This document shows, in pieces, positions 30,237-39,187 of a DNA stretch of 64,000 nt. The stretch lies in NCBI GenBank assembly GCA_045615345.1, contig JAZLER010000032.1:178430-242429 (forward strand). Direction: 5' to 3'. This stretch comes from Fumia sp045615345. GTDB lineage: Bacteria; Bacillota; Clostridia; Oscillospirales; Ruminococcaceae. Each line of letters begins with the position of its first letter. Positions within the stretch are counted from its first letter, which is position 1. The notes under the pieces are model-generated. The model was not told the origin of the DNA. It saw only the letters and a list, made by a program, of their open reading frames with translations, and did no database searches. The position numbers and the translations under genes are program-made.

Positions 30237-31664
30237 TTATATCTGTTCGCCTATAATATCTACCCTCAAAAGGTTGGTATTTCCCGAAATTCCAAGGGGA
30301 ATGCCTGCCGTTGTCACAACAAGCTCTCCTTTTTTCACAACGCCTTCCTCCATAACTCTCTGATACGCGTGTTCAAAAAGTTCATCGGTTGTGCTTTTTT
30401 CTTCAACTAAGACGGGAGTTACACCCCACGACATATTGAGCTGTCTTACTGCATGAGGCAAGGGAGAACACGCCACAATACTGCAGTCGGGGCGGTATTT
30501 CGAAATCTGTCTTGCTGTGCGTCCGCTTTCGGTAACGGTGATGATGAATTTCGCATCAAGGTCCATCGCCGTTGTAACAGTCGCATGGGAAATTGCGTCC
30601 GAAACATCTATATTTCTTCTTGCAGGGCGTGTACGGAAACGATGTTCGTAATCAATATCGGCTTCGGTACTTTCTGCAATCATAACCATTGTTTTTAAAG
30701 CCTCAACGGGATAAAGTCCTGCCGCAGTTTCACCCGAAAGCATAATAGCACTTGTACCATCGTAAATTGCATTGGCGACATCGGTGGTTTCTGCTCTTGT
30801 CGGACGGGGATTTTTCATCATAGAATCCAGCATCTGGGTAGCAGTTATAACCTGTTTACCTGCGTTATATGCCGCTTTTATAAGCTTTTTCTGGATAGCA
30901 GGTATCTTCTCGTAAGAAATCTCGACACCCATATCTCCACGCGCTACCATTATGCCGTCTGCAACTTTTATTATTTCATCAATATTTGATACACCTTCGG
31001 CATTTTCGATTTTTGCAATAATCTTCATATGCGAGCCACCGTGAAGATTGATAATTGACCGCATTTCCTTGATATCATCGGCAGTTCTTGTAAAAGATGC
31101 CGCAACAAAATCAAATCCTTGCTCAATCCCGAAAAGAATATCCTCATAGTCCCTTCTGCTGATAAAAGGCATTGAAAGTTTTGTATCGGGCACATTTATA
31201 CCCTTTCTGTCGGATATAACACCGCCATTTAACACTTCGCAAGTGATTTCATTGCCTTGTATCTCCACAACCACCATATCGATAAGCCCGTCATCAATAA
31301 GGATATGTGTCCCCTTTTTAACATCGTGAGGCAATTCCTTAAAAGAAACGGAAACCTTTTCATTGTTTCCCAGAATTTCCTCAGTTGTGAGAATGAATTT
31401 CTGTCCTTTCACAAGCTCTGTACTTTTATTTTCAATAAGCCCAAGACGGATTTCAGGACCTCTTGTATCAAGCAAAGTGGCAATCGGAAGATTTAATTCT
31501 TCCCTTATTCTCTTGATTCTTTCAAAACGCACTTTGTGTTCCTCGTGTGACTGGTGCGAAAAGTTGAAACGCGCCACATTCATACCGGCTTGCATCAGTT
31601 CCCTTACTTTTTCATCACTGTCACAGGAAGGTCCCAATGTGCAAATTATCTTTGTTTTCCTCAT
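30237..31664 (-). CDS. pyk: Pyruvate kinase
   Basis: 475 residues from the ATG at 31664, chosen because AAAGGA lies 9 nt upstream; an ATG three codons earlier abuts that site. It converts PEP and ADP to pyruvate and ATP in glycolysis. N-terminus RKTKIICTLGPS, active-site region ARFNFSHQSHEEH, the family signature MKIIAKIENAEGVSNIDEI and GDMGVE are present. The C-terminal regulatory domain ends SGNTNLLRVDIIGE. The extra PEP-utiliser domain found at the C-terminus of Bacillus pyruvate kinase is absent. It is monocistronic. Confidence 0.96.
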   Translation of the reverse strand: MRKTKIICTLGPSCDSDEKVRELMQAGMNVARFNFSHQSHEEHKVRFERIKRIREELNLPIATLLDTRGPEIRLGLIENKSTELVKGQKFILTTEEILGNNEKVSVSFKELPHDVKKGTHILIDDGLIDMVVVEIQGNEITCEVLNGGVISDRKGINVPDTKLSMPFISRRDYEDILFGIEQGFDFVAASFTRTADDIKEMRSIINLHGGSHMKIIAKIENAEGVSNIDEIIKVADGIMVARGDMGVEISYEKIPAIQKKLIKAAYNAGKQVITATQMLDSMMKNPRPTRAETTDVANAIYDGTSAIMLSGETAAGLYPVEALKTMVMIAESTEADIDYEHRFRTRPARRNIDVSDAISHATVTTAMDLDAKFIITVTESGRTARQISKYRPDCSIVACSPLPHAVRQLNMSWGVTPVLVEEKSTTDELFEHAYQRVMEEGVVKKGELVVTTAGIPLGISGNTNLLRVDIIGEQI

Positions 31665-31811
31665 ATATATCATTCCTTTATATAATTATGTCCCAAATTT
31701 TACCCATTATATTATATAACTCTTAAATTGAAAATTCTATGATTTTTTCAAAGAACTACAGTTTGTTTATATTTAACATAACATAAATAATTTTTTTGTT
31801 TCTTTTTACAG

Positions 31812-31840
31812 TTGATTTTTTAAAATCGGTATGGTATTCT
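31812..31840 (+). promoter_or_regulatory. Promoter of the GntR-ABC operon
   Basis: TTGATT, 17-nt spacer, TATTCT. The predicted transcription start falls inside the adjacent operator. Confidence 0.6.
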
Positions 31841-31842
31841 GT

Positions 31843-31869
31843 AACTGTACTAATCGAAATAGTACAGTT
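31843..31869. promoter_or_regulatory. GntR operator, perfect inverted repeat
   Basis: AACTGTACTA-7 nt-TAGTACAGTT, perfect 10-bp arms. It covers the expected transcription start of the operon, 19 nt before the gene for a GntR repressor, so autorepression is likely. Confidence 0.8.
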
Positions 31870-31888
31870 GACACAGTGAGGTGATGAG

Positions 31889-32251
31889 ATGTTTCAGATA
31901 AACTTAAAAAGCGGTGATGCTATTTATCTGCAGTTAAAAGAGCAGGTCATAAAGTTTGCGTTGATGGGTATTTTAAAACCAAACGACCAGCTTCCCTCTG
32001 TCCGCGTACTGGCAAGAGAACTGGGTATAAATCCAAACACTGTTGCCAAGGCATACAGCGAACTTGAAAACGAGAAGATTATTTACTCGGTTTCGGGAAA
32101 GGGAAGTTTTATAACCGATGATATTTTCTCGGTTGATGCCGTAAAAGAAAATATAATGAGCGAATTCATAGCTGCAACAAACAAAGCATTACAATTTGGT
32201 GTTACAAAAGATGAGCTTCTGGGCGTTATTGAGAAAGGAGAAAACCGATGA
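31889..32251 (+). CDS. GntR-family regulator, YtrA type
   Basis: 120 residues. A winged helix-turn-helix GntR domain (residues ~10-75: IYLQLKEQVIKFALMGILKPNDQLPSVRVLARELGINPNTVAKAY) is followed by a short helical tail, the form typical of the YtrA subfamily that represses neighbouring ABC transporter genes. It is the first gene of an operon with an ATP-binding protein and a permease, overlapping the former by 4 nt. The perfect inverted repeat over the promoter is its probable binding site. Confidence 0.93.
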   Translation: MFQINLKSGDAIYLQLKEQVIKFALMGILKPNDQLPSVRVLARELGINPNTVAKAYSELENEKIIYSVSGKGSFITDDIFSVDAVKENIMSEFIAATNKALQFGVTKDELLGVIEKGENR

Positions 32252-33150
32252 TAAAAATAGAAAAAGCTGAAAAACATTTCGGGAATGTAAAAGCTCTCGA
32301 CAAAATTGATATGGAAATCAAAAAAGGTTCAATTTACGGCCTTATCGGTTCTAATGGTGCCGGGAAATCCACACTTTTCAGACTTATTTCAGGCATTTAT
32401 TCACCTGATGGTGGGGAAGTACTGATTGAAAACGAAAAGGTTTTTGAAAACCCCGCTATGAAAAAGCGTGTATTTTTAGTTGCTGACGAGCCTTATTTTA
32501 TCGGACAGTACACCCTTGACGATATGGCAGATTTTTATAAGAAATTCTATCCCGATTTTGATTTTAATTTATACAGAGAACTGGCGAAACTTTTTTCCCT
32601 GCCATCTAATAAAAAAATTTCCACTTATTCGAAAGGTATGAAAAGACAAGGGGCATTTTTGCTGGGTATGGCGTGTAACCCCGATTACCTCCTTTTAGAC
32701 GAATGCTTTGACGGCCTTGACCCCGTAAAACGCCAGGTAGTAAGAAAAGTCCTCTCTGATGCAATGTGCGACAAGCAGATGACAGCTGTTATCTCCTCTC
32801 ATAACTTAAGAGAACTTGATGAAATCTGCGACACGGCAGGTATTCTGCACAAAGGCAAGCTCCTTTACAGCAAGGACTTAGACGACTTAAAAGGTGAAGT
32901 CCACAAAATTCAGGCGGTTTTTGAAGGCGATGTCACAAAAGAGGACATTGAATACAAAGTTTCGCTTCTTTCGTTGCAGTCAACCGGCAGATTCTTTACC
33001 CTTATAATCAAAGGAAATATCGACAGAATTATCGAGGATCTGAAGCCTTTAAATCCCGTGGCGATGGAAAGCATCCCCCTCACCTTGGAAGAAGTATTTT
33101 TATATGAAATGGAGGCAAAAGGCTATGATGCAAATGTTATCTTCCGTTAA
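32248..33150 (+). CDS. ABC transporter ATP-binding protein
   Basis: 300 residues. Walker A GSNGAGKST near residues 34-42, a signature reading STYSKGMKRQ, Walker B LLLDECFDGLD and the switch His in VISSHNLREL. The C-terminal ~90 residues are an extension beyond the core ATPase. It is coupled to the GntR regulator (4-nt overlap) and to the permease (26-nt overlap). GntR-linked ABC pairs in Firmicutes are often involved in responses to envelope stress or antibiotics; no substrate can be assigned here. Confidence 0.92.
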   Translation: MIKIEKAEKHFGNVKALDKIDMEIKKGSIYGLIGSNGAGKSTLFRLISGIYSPDGGEVLIENEKVFENPAMKKRVFLVADEPYFIGQYTLDDMADFYKKFYPDFDFNLYRELAKLFSLPSNKKISTYSKGMKRQGAFLLGMACNPDYLLLDECFDGLDPVKRQVVRKVLSDAMCDKQMTAVISSHNLRELDEICDTAGILHKGKLLYSKDLDDLKGEVHKIQAVFEGDVTKEDIEYKVSLLSLQSTGRFFTLIIKGNIDRIIEDLKPLNPVAMESIPLTLEEVFLYEMEAKGYDANVIFR

Positions 33151-35251
33151 ATCCGACAGTATTAAAACTGTTTTTTGCGACAACCTCAGACGATATAAAA
33201 GTATCTGGATTTTATACACACTTTTATCCTTTTTACTGCTTCCGTTTTCTATGGTTTTAGCTTATATTTCAACCGGCAACACCTATGTTGCAACCGAGTT
33301 GTTTTTCCATGCTCTGACGGTAATTATGAGTGTAATTTTACCGCTTATCCTTTTTAATTACATAAATAACAAGCAGGCAATTGATGTGTTTCATTCTCTC
33401 CCTGTAAAACGCAAAAATCTCTACTGGGGAAACTATATTTTCGGGCTTACAGTTTTGCTTGTGCCGTATATAATTTTTATTGTGGCATCTGTCCTGATGA
33501 AAGGCTTACTAAAGGGCGACTATTCCCTTGATATTGACTATTTTCTCCTGACCGCAGCAATAATCGCTTTTTACAGCACAATGATTTTCATCATCACAAA
33601 CTGTGGAACAATTTTTGAAAGCATTACTTATTTTGGCATAATGCATGCGGGATATCCGCTTTTAATCCTTGCTTTCTTTGAGTTTATAGATTATATTACC
33701 TTCGGATATGCTTCTTACACCCTTTCGTCCTTACAGGAATGGCTTTTTAAGCTTGCACCCGCTGTGCAGATTTTGTATGTCCGCCCAAGCTGGGATAAAT
33801 ATAGTTTTGTAAGCCTTATAATTTTACTCGTTTTTTCGATAATTTTCGCAATTTCGGGTTCGTTTCTTTACAGTAAACGAAAAAGCGAATCTGCAGGACA
33901 AAGCTTTGCTTTTATGCCGCTTTTCTACATAGGAAGTATTCTCGTTTCGCTTACCGTGGCACTCGGTTTTGTTCTTCTTTTTGAAGCAAAAGGTATCTAC
34001 TCATACATTTTCGGAGTGGTTTTCGGGCTTATCTGCTACATAATTTTAGACACCATAAGAAACCGTGGATTCAAAAAGATTTTATCCACATTAAAAGTCG
34101 GAATTATGATGTCCGCCCTGATAGTTTTACTCTTTGTCACCTGTAACATCACCAACACATTCGGCTATGAAACCTATCTGCCAAAGTCAGATGAAATCCA
34201 GTATGTTCAGGTGAACTGGAGTGCTCCCGGAGCGTTGGGAAGTAACGCACTTTCTTCCGAAGTTGTAATCTCTGATAAGGAAAGCATTGAAAACACTCTG
34301 GAATTCCACAAGGGTGTTGTTGCAAACATAAACGCTCTCGAAAACAATGATTTGCAAAACCTTGCAGGCTATTCCGCTTACGCTTTTGACGAAGGTGAAT
34401 TTACAGATTACGGAAACGATTATATAAGAATTACCTATACTCTAAAAAATGGAAGAACTGTAAACCGTGAGTATGCTGTACCATTTAACCTGACAAAACC
34501 TCTTTTTGAAATTGCAAAAAGCGATATTTACGAGGAAAACTTTGCAAAAATCGTTGGCGGTGTTGCATGGGAAAGCGTTTCTATAGGAAAACCCTATTAC
34601 AACGAGGTTACATATAAACTGACCGTTTCACAGTCCAGAGCACTTACAGACGCTATAAGTCGCGACCTTTCCGAAAAAGGCAATAATATGAACATTACAC
34701 CAAACCAAAGTATGGTATGCGAACTTACGCTGAACTCAGGTCTTGCGAGGGATTATAAAGCGATTTCCATTCCCGTTTATCCCAACAGTGAAACTCATAA
34801 TTTCCTTAAAGAAAACGGATATGCAATGCCCACCGTTCATTATGGTGACAAAATCGAGGTCACCTATGTCAAAAAGGAATTGCATAATAAGGTAACGGAA
34901 TATAAACACAGCACCCCCCGTGCCTTTTACTGTGCAGGTATGTACTCCTATTACGGAGAATGGATGTCAACAAAATATGTGGATGACAGCTTTTCATACC
35001 CCTATGACTATTATTCCTTCTCAGTTGAGGATATTAGCAAAATGCTTTCGATGGTGACACCTCATTATATTTCCGAAACCCCGTGTGACATCCTTGTTGT
35101 AAACGGAATGGGCTACATTGTTTATCCTCAGTACGAAGATGAACTTTACTCCTTTGTCACAAGCGGTACCCCTGTTGAAAGGGAAGAAATCGCCGAAAAG
35201 TACGGAGAAACTATTGAAATTGAGCTTGCTGATGCCACACATTTTGGCTGA
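33125..35251 (+). CDS. ABC-2 type permease with large extracytoplasmic domain
   Basis: 708 residues from the ATG at 33125, which has GGAGG 9 nt upstream; an in-frame ATG at 33104 has none. The N-terminal ~350 residues contain at least six hydrophobic segments of an ABC-2 type permease (HSLPVKRKNLYWGNYIFG is a typical loop). From about residue 355 a large hydrophilic domain follows, likely outside the cell, resembling the DUF6449 type domain seen on such permeases. With the ATPase at 32248 it forms one transporter. It closes the operon at a strong terminator. Confidence 0.85.
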   Translation: MMQMLSSVKSDSIKTVFCDNLRRYKSIWILYTLLSFLLLPFSMVLAYISTGNTYVATELFFHALTVIMSVILPLILFNYINNKQAIDVFHSLPVKRKNLYWGNYIFGLTVLLVPYIIFIVASVLMKGLLKGDYSLDIDYFLLTAAIIAFYSTMIFIITNCGTIFESITYFGIMHAGYPLLILAFFEFIDYITFGYASYTLSSLQEWLFKLAPAVQILYVRPSWDKYSFVSLIILLVFSIIFAISGSFLYSKRKSESAGQSFAFMPLFYIGSILVSLTVALGFVLLFEAKGIYSYIFGVVFGLICYIILDTIRNRGFKKILSTLKVGIMMSALIVLLFVTCNITNTFGYETYLPKSDEIQYVQVNWSAPGALGSNALSSEVVISDKESIENTLEFHKGVVANINALENNDLQNLAGYSAYAFDEGEFTDYGNDYIRITYTLKNGRTVNREYAVPFNLTKPLFEIAKSDIYEENFAKIVGGVAWESVSIGKPYYNEVTYKLTVSQSRALTDAISRDLSEKGNNMNITPNQSMVCELTLNSGLARDYKAISIPVYPNSETHNFLKENGYAMPTVHYGDKIEVTYVKKELHNKVTEYKHSTPRAFYCAGMYSYYGEWMSTKYVDDSFSYPYDYYSFSVEDISKMLSMVTPHYISETPCDILVVNGMGYIVYPQYEDELYSFVTSGTPVEREEIAEKYGETIEIELADATHFG

Positions 35252-35253
35252 TG

Positions 35254-35281
35254 AAAGAGGGTGGAAACACCCTCTTTTTTT
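35254..35281 (+). terminator. Terminator of the GntR-ABC operon
   Basis: AAAGAGGGTG-GAAA-CACCCTCTTT followed by more T. Confidence 0.9.
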
Positions 35282-35416
35282 GTTTAAGAATAAAATTTCG
35301 ACTTTTTTATAAACTTTTATAATCTTTTTTGCATATTTTTTCAAAAAATACTTTAATTTTAAAGGAAAATATGATAGAATAATTCTATATATAAAAATTT
35401 ATTGGGGGTTAAAGGT

Positions 35417-35785
35417 ATGCTTAACAAAGTAAAGGTTTCTATCTGCGGTAAATCTTATAATTTGCAGACAGAAGAAAGTCCTTCTTATGTGATTTCACTT
35501 GCAAAGGACTTGGAGAAAAAAATATTTGAATTTATGGATGAAAATCAGGGCGTAAACTTAGCATCTGCTACTGTTATGGTAGGTCTTTCACTGCTTGACG
35601 ACAATACCCGTGCAGTTTCCGATGCCGATAACATCCGCGCTCAGATTAAAGGATATGTTGAAGAGGCTACTGACCTTCGCATTGAAGCCGACAGACTCAA
35701 AAAAGAAATGGAAGCTTTAAAAGGAGAAAATCTTTCCCTTAAAAATGATTTAGGGTTACGCACTCTCCGCGACAGAATGGACTAA
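35417..35785 (+). CDS. zapA: Cell division protein ZapA
   Basis: 122 residues from the ATG at 35417; a TTG at 35402 is an alternative. ZapA binds FtsZ and helps bundle protofilaments at the division site. The N-terminal domain (NKVKVSICGKSYNLQTEES, YVISLAKDLEKKI) is followed by a long coiled coil (residues ~70-115). It is four nt from the U32 peptidase gene and begins a run of small housekeeping genes up to maf. A -10-like TAGAAT at 35375-35380 may belong to its promoter, with a poor -35. Confidence 0.88.
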   Translation: MLNKVKVSICGKSYNLQTEESPSYVISLAKDLEKKIFEFMDENQGVNLASATVMVGLSLLDDNTRAVSDADNIRAQIKGYVEEATDLRIEADRLKKEMEALKGENLSLKNDLGLRTLRDRMD

Positions 35786-35788
35786 AAA

Positions 35789-37831
35789 TTGAAAAATGTT
35801 GAAATACTTGCACCCGTTGGTTCAACAGATGCTCTTTTTGCAGCTGTACGATGTGGTGCAGATGCCGTATATCTGGGACAAAAAAATTTCAGTGCCCGTA
35901 AAAACAGTCAGAATTTTGATGAGGACGAACTCTGCAAAGCGGTCGCATACGCTCATCGTTTCGGCGTAAAAGTGCATCAGGCACTTAACATTATTGTTTT
36001 TGACAACGAACTCGGCGAACTGAAAGACTGTATAAAATCCGCCTGTAAAGCAGGGGTTGATGCCTTTATCATTCAGGATTTAGGAGTTTTATCGGTTGTA
36101 AAAGAACTCGCACCCGATATTGCTTTACACGCTTCAACCCAGATGGCAATACATTCTCTTGAAGGTGTCAGAAAAGCCGAAGAACTCGGCTTTTCAAGAG
36201 TTGTCCTTGCAAGAGAGCTTTCTTTAAAAGAAATTACCCATATACGCCGTAACACCTCACTTGAGCTTGAGGTGTTTGTTCACGGTGCGCATTGTATGTG
36301 TATTTCGGGGCAGTGTTATATGAGCTCTGTATTCGGTGCGAACAGTGGAAACCGCGGCAGATGTGCTCAACCCTGCAGACTTCCCTTTACTGCAGACAAA
36401 AAAGGGGGGTATGCACTTTCGCTTAAAGATTTAAGCCTTATTGAAAAACTTGGTACACTGTCAAAAATCGGGATAGATTCCGTTAAGATAGAGGGCAGAA
36501 TGAAACGCCCTGAATATGTAGCCGCCGCAGTTACTTCCTGTAAAAAAGCACTTTCAGGGGAAACTCCTGATACCGATACTCTGCGTGCAGTTTTTTCAAG
36601 GGACGGCTTTACCTCGGGATATTTTGACGGCAATATAAACGCCAATATGTTTGGTTTCAGGCAAAAACGCGATGTTGTTTCGGCAAATGATGTCTTGAAA
36701 CCGCTTTCGAACCTTTTCCACAAGGACATTCCGAGAGTACCTGTTTCGATGAAACTTATCGTGAAGAAAAACGCACCCGTCACACTTACAGTCACCGATG
36801 GCGAATATATGGTTAAAGTTTCCGGAGATATACCTGAAGCTTCACAAAATGTGGAAATAACAAAGGAATCTGCCGAAAAATCCCTTGCAAAGCTTGGGAG
36901 TACAGCATATTTCCTTGAAGATTTTTCCTGTGATATTGAAAACGGACTTTTCCTTACGGCATCTTCTTTTAATGCGTTGCGCCGTGATGCAACAAAAAAG
37001 CTTGATACATTACGGGAAGAGGTAAAAACTTACTTTAACGATGTTTCCTTACCGCAGGTTGAAGATACAAAATGTGAGAAAGCAAAGCTTTATGCAAAAT
37101 TTTCAAAAATTTCGCAGATACCCTTTGAAACGGTTGAAAACCTTGAAAAAATTATCCTCCCTCTTGATGAGATTTTGAAAAACAAAGATATTCTCAAACC
37201 TTTTTTGCATAAAACAGTTATCGCACCCCCGAGATTTCTGTTTGAAAACGAAGAAAAGGTAAAAGAAAATCTTAAATCAGCAAAAGAGCTTGGTTTTTCC
37301 ATACTTTTCTGCGACAATCTTGCACATATTGCGATAGGCAGAGAGCTTGATTTCAAGCTCATCGCAGGACCCTTTTTAAACCTCTCAAACTCTTTTGCCT
37401 TAAAAGCCGCAAAGGATATGGGTGTTTCGGAGGCGACCGTTTCAATTGAAGAAAATGTAAATGGTTTTAATTCTCTCAAAAAGCCGTTACCGACAGGGCT
37501 TCTTGGTTATGGTCATATTCCGCTGATGGCAGTGAGAAACTGTCCTGTGAAGGCCCAAATCGGCTGTGAAAACTGCAGACAAAATGGTTTTATCACCGAC
37601 AGAATGGGGATTTCCTTCCCCGTAAGATGTAAAGATAATATAAGTCTTATATATAATTCCATTCCGCTTTCAGTAAGCGAAAGGCAAAAGGAATTCAAGA
37701 ATTCTTCTTTCTTTTTGCTTGATTTTACCATTGAGGAAAAAGAAAAGGCAAAAGAAGTCATAAACGCATTTGTAAATCAGCAAAAAATCAAAGATAAATG
37801 CACCCGCGGGCTTTATTACCGCGAGGTTTAA
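35789..37831 (+). CDS. U32 family peptidase-like protein
   Basis: 680 residues, the long form of the family. The N-terminal TIM-barrel-like domain has APVGSTDALFAAVRCGADAVYLG and the U32 signature EVFVHGAHCMCISGQCYMSS with its Cys set, then GRCAQPCR. The C-terminal half (DUF3656-like and beyond) has a further Cys cluster in NCPVKAQIGCENC. Members such as RlhA and TrhP act in rRNA or tRNA hydroxylation; long forms in Firmicutes are of uncertain role, and the old peptidase label is probably misleading. It starts with TTG, 3 nt after zapA stops, with almost no ribosome binding site, so coupling to zapA is likely. Confidence 0.88.
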   Translation: MKNVEILAPVGSTDALFAAVRCGADAVYLGQKNFSARKNSQNFDEDELCKAVAYAHRFGVKVHQALNIIVFDNELGELKDCIKSACKAGVDAFIIQDLGVLSVVKELAPDIALHASTQMAIHSLEGVRKAEELGFSRVVLARELSLKEITHIRRNTSLELEVFVHGAHCMCISGQCYMSSVFGANSGNRGRCAQPCRLPFTADKKGGYALSLKDLSLIEKLGTLSKIGIDSVKIEGRMKRPEYVAAAVTSCKKALSGETPDTDTLRAVFSRDGFTSGYFDGNINANMFGFRQKRDVVSANDVLKPLSNLFHKDIPRVPVSMKLIVKKNAPVTLTVTDGEYMVKVSGDIPEASQNVEITKESAEKSLAKLGSTAYFLEDFSCDIENGLFLTASSFNALRRDATKKLDTLREEVKTYFNDVSLPQVEDTKCEKAKLYAKFSKISQIPFETVENLEKIILPLDEILKNKDILKPFLHKTVIAPPRFLFENEEKVKENLKSAKELGFSILFCDNLAHIAIGRELDFKLIAGPFLNLSNSFALKAAKDMGVSEATVSIEENVNGFNSLKKPLPTGLLGYGHIPLMAVRNCPVKAQIGCENCRQNGFITDRMGISFPVRCKDNISLIYNSIPLSVSERQKEFKNSSFFLLDFTIEEKEKAKEVINAFVNQQKIKDKCTRGLYYREV

Positions 37832-37834
37832 GGA

Positions 37835-38281
37835 GTGAGCATTACGGTACTCAGGATTAAAATTTTAAAAAATGGTGCTTCCTTGCCAAAACGCGCAACC
37901 GAAGAGAGTGCCGGGCTTGACCTTTCGGCATTGCTTGAAAATCCCGTTACAATTAATCCTCGCGAGATTGTAAAAATCCCGACAGGAATTGCAATTGAGC
38001 TCGAAAAAGGCTTTGCAGGACTTGTTTACCCGAGAAGCGGACTTTCCACAAAACACGGAATTTCCCTTGCAAACTGTGTCGGAGTTATCGACAGTGATTA
38101 TCGTGGTGAAATTTTAGTAGCTGTTATAAACCATTCCGATACACCTTTTACCATAAATTCGGGTGAGCGGATTGCTCAGCTTGTAATCACTCCCGTTATG
38201 CTCCCCGAAATCGAGATAACGGATAATCTTAACGATACCGAAAGGGGCGCCGGAGGCTTCGGTTCTACCGGCAGTAACTGA
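37835..38281 (+). CDS. dut: Deoxyuridine 5'-triphosphate nucleotidohydrolase
   Basis: 148 residues. dUTPase hydrolyses dUTP to dUMP, keeping uracil out of DNA. All five motifs are present: AGLDLSA, PRSGLSTKHGISLAN, GVIDSDYRGEI, AQLVI and GAGGFGSTG. The start is uncertain. GTG at 37835 overlaps the AAGGAG ribosome binding site, whereas ATT at 37841 has correct spacing but is a rare start codon. It lies three nt after the U32 gene and two nt before the DUF4321 gene. Confidence 0.93.
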   Translation: MSITVLRIKILKNGASLPKRATEESAGLDLSALLENPVTINPREIVKIPTGIAIELEKGFAGLVYPRSGLSTKHGISLANCVGVIDSDYRGEILVAVINHSDTPFTINSGERIAQLVITPVMLPEIEITDNLNDTERGAGGFGSTGSN

Positions 38282-38282
38282 T

Positions 38283-38552
38283 ATGAGAAAAGGCGAACTT
38301 AACAAAACTCTACTTTTTTTACTGTTTTTGCTCTCAGGAATAATCCTCGGCACAATACTTTCTAATGTAGCGCAAAATATATCATTTTTAAACTGGCTCT
38401 GTTGGGGCGACTCGATAGGCGTTGACACTATCACCGTCGACCTTGCTGTTATAAAGCTTAATTTTGGTTTTGTGCTTGAGGCGGATATTGCAAAGCTTCT
38501 TTGCATAATTACTTCAATTCTGATTTATTCGGGAGTTGCAAGAAAAGTATGA
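38283..38552 (+). CDS. DUF4321 family small membrane protein
   Basis: 89 residues with two hydrophobic segments: residues ~8-30 (TLLFLLFLLSGIILGTIL) and ~65-86 (KLLCIITSILIYSGV), separated by a stretch containing a conserved-looking LNFGFVLEADIAKL. It resembles DUF4321 proteins of Clostridia, which are of unknown function and usually lie by maf and mreB, as here. It overlaps the maf start. Confidence 0.8.
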   Translation: MRKGELNKTLLFLLFLLSGIILGTILSNVAQNISFLNWLCWGDSIGVDTITVDLAVIKLNFGFVLEADIAKLLCIITSILIYSGVARKV

Positions 38553-39118
38553 TGAAAAAAATTATCCTCGCATCGCGTTCTCCGAGAAGGCAGGAGCTTT
38601 TAAAACTGGTTGTGAACGATTTTACCTGTATTCCGTCAAAGTTTGATGAAGATACACTTAAAAACGCTGACCTTTCTCCTGAAGAACTTGTAAAACGCCT
38701 TTCTTTTGAAAAAGCAAAAGAAGTTTTTGAAAATAACAACGATGCAATTGTAATCGGCGGCGATACCATAGTGGTTTCTCCTGAAAACATTGTTTTTGGC
38801 ATTCCGAAAGACCACAGTGAAGCATTTGATATGTTAAACTCACTTTCAGGCAAAACCCACAAAGTGCTCACAGGCGTTACAATTTATGCTGAAAAGTTTT
38901 TATCTTTTGTTTCCGAAACCGAAGTGGAGTTTTATGAGCTTTCGGAAAAAGAGATAAATGATTATCTTGATACAGGAGAATACAAAGACAAAGCCGGGGC
39001 ATACGGAATTCAGGGTTATGCATCAGTGCTTGTAAAAGAAATCCGCGGAGATTATTTTAATGTCGTTGGTTTTCCCGTTTCGCGTTTCAAAAGAGAACTT
39101 GAAGCTTTTTTGAAATAA
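38549..39118 (+). CDS. maf: Maf-family nucleoside triphosphate pyrophosphatase
   Basis: 189 residues. Maf proteins hydrolyse non-canonical or pyrimidine nucleoside triphosphates and were first linked to septum formation. N-terminus IILASRSPRRQELL, GGDTIVV near residue 68, SGKTHKVLTGV and the later GDYFNVVGFPVSR are diagnostic. The start is one of two ATGs, 38549 or 38552, overlapping the stop of the DUF4321 gene. It lies directly before mreB, a typical order. Confidence 0.92.
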   Translation: MMKKIILASRSPRRQELLKLVVNDFTCIPSKFDEDTLKNADLSPEELVKRLSFEKAKEVFENNNDAIVIGGDTIVVSPENIVFGIPKDHSEAFDMLNSLSGKTHKVLTGVTIYAEKFLSFVSETEVEFYELSEKEINDYLDTGEYKDKAGAYGIQGYASVLVKEIRGDYFNVVGFPVSRFKRELEAFLK

Positions 39119-39122
39119 AATA

Positions 39123-39151
39123 TTGTGAAAAATCCCACAATGGGTTATAAT
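39123..39151 (+). promoter_or_regulatory. Promoter of mreB
   Basis: TTGTGA, 17-nt spacer, TATAAT, in the gap after maf. Confidence 0.75.
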
Positions 39152-39187
39152 AAATTTATTCTCATACTGCTGAAAGGAGAAAATATT

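Noticed and set aside
30237..31719. Clear promoter for pyk
   Set aside because: Several TATAAT-like boxes lie in the AT-rich stretch around 31700-31720 on the minus strand, but none has a convincing -35 at the right distance.
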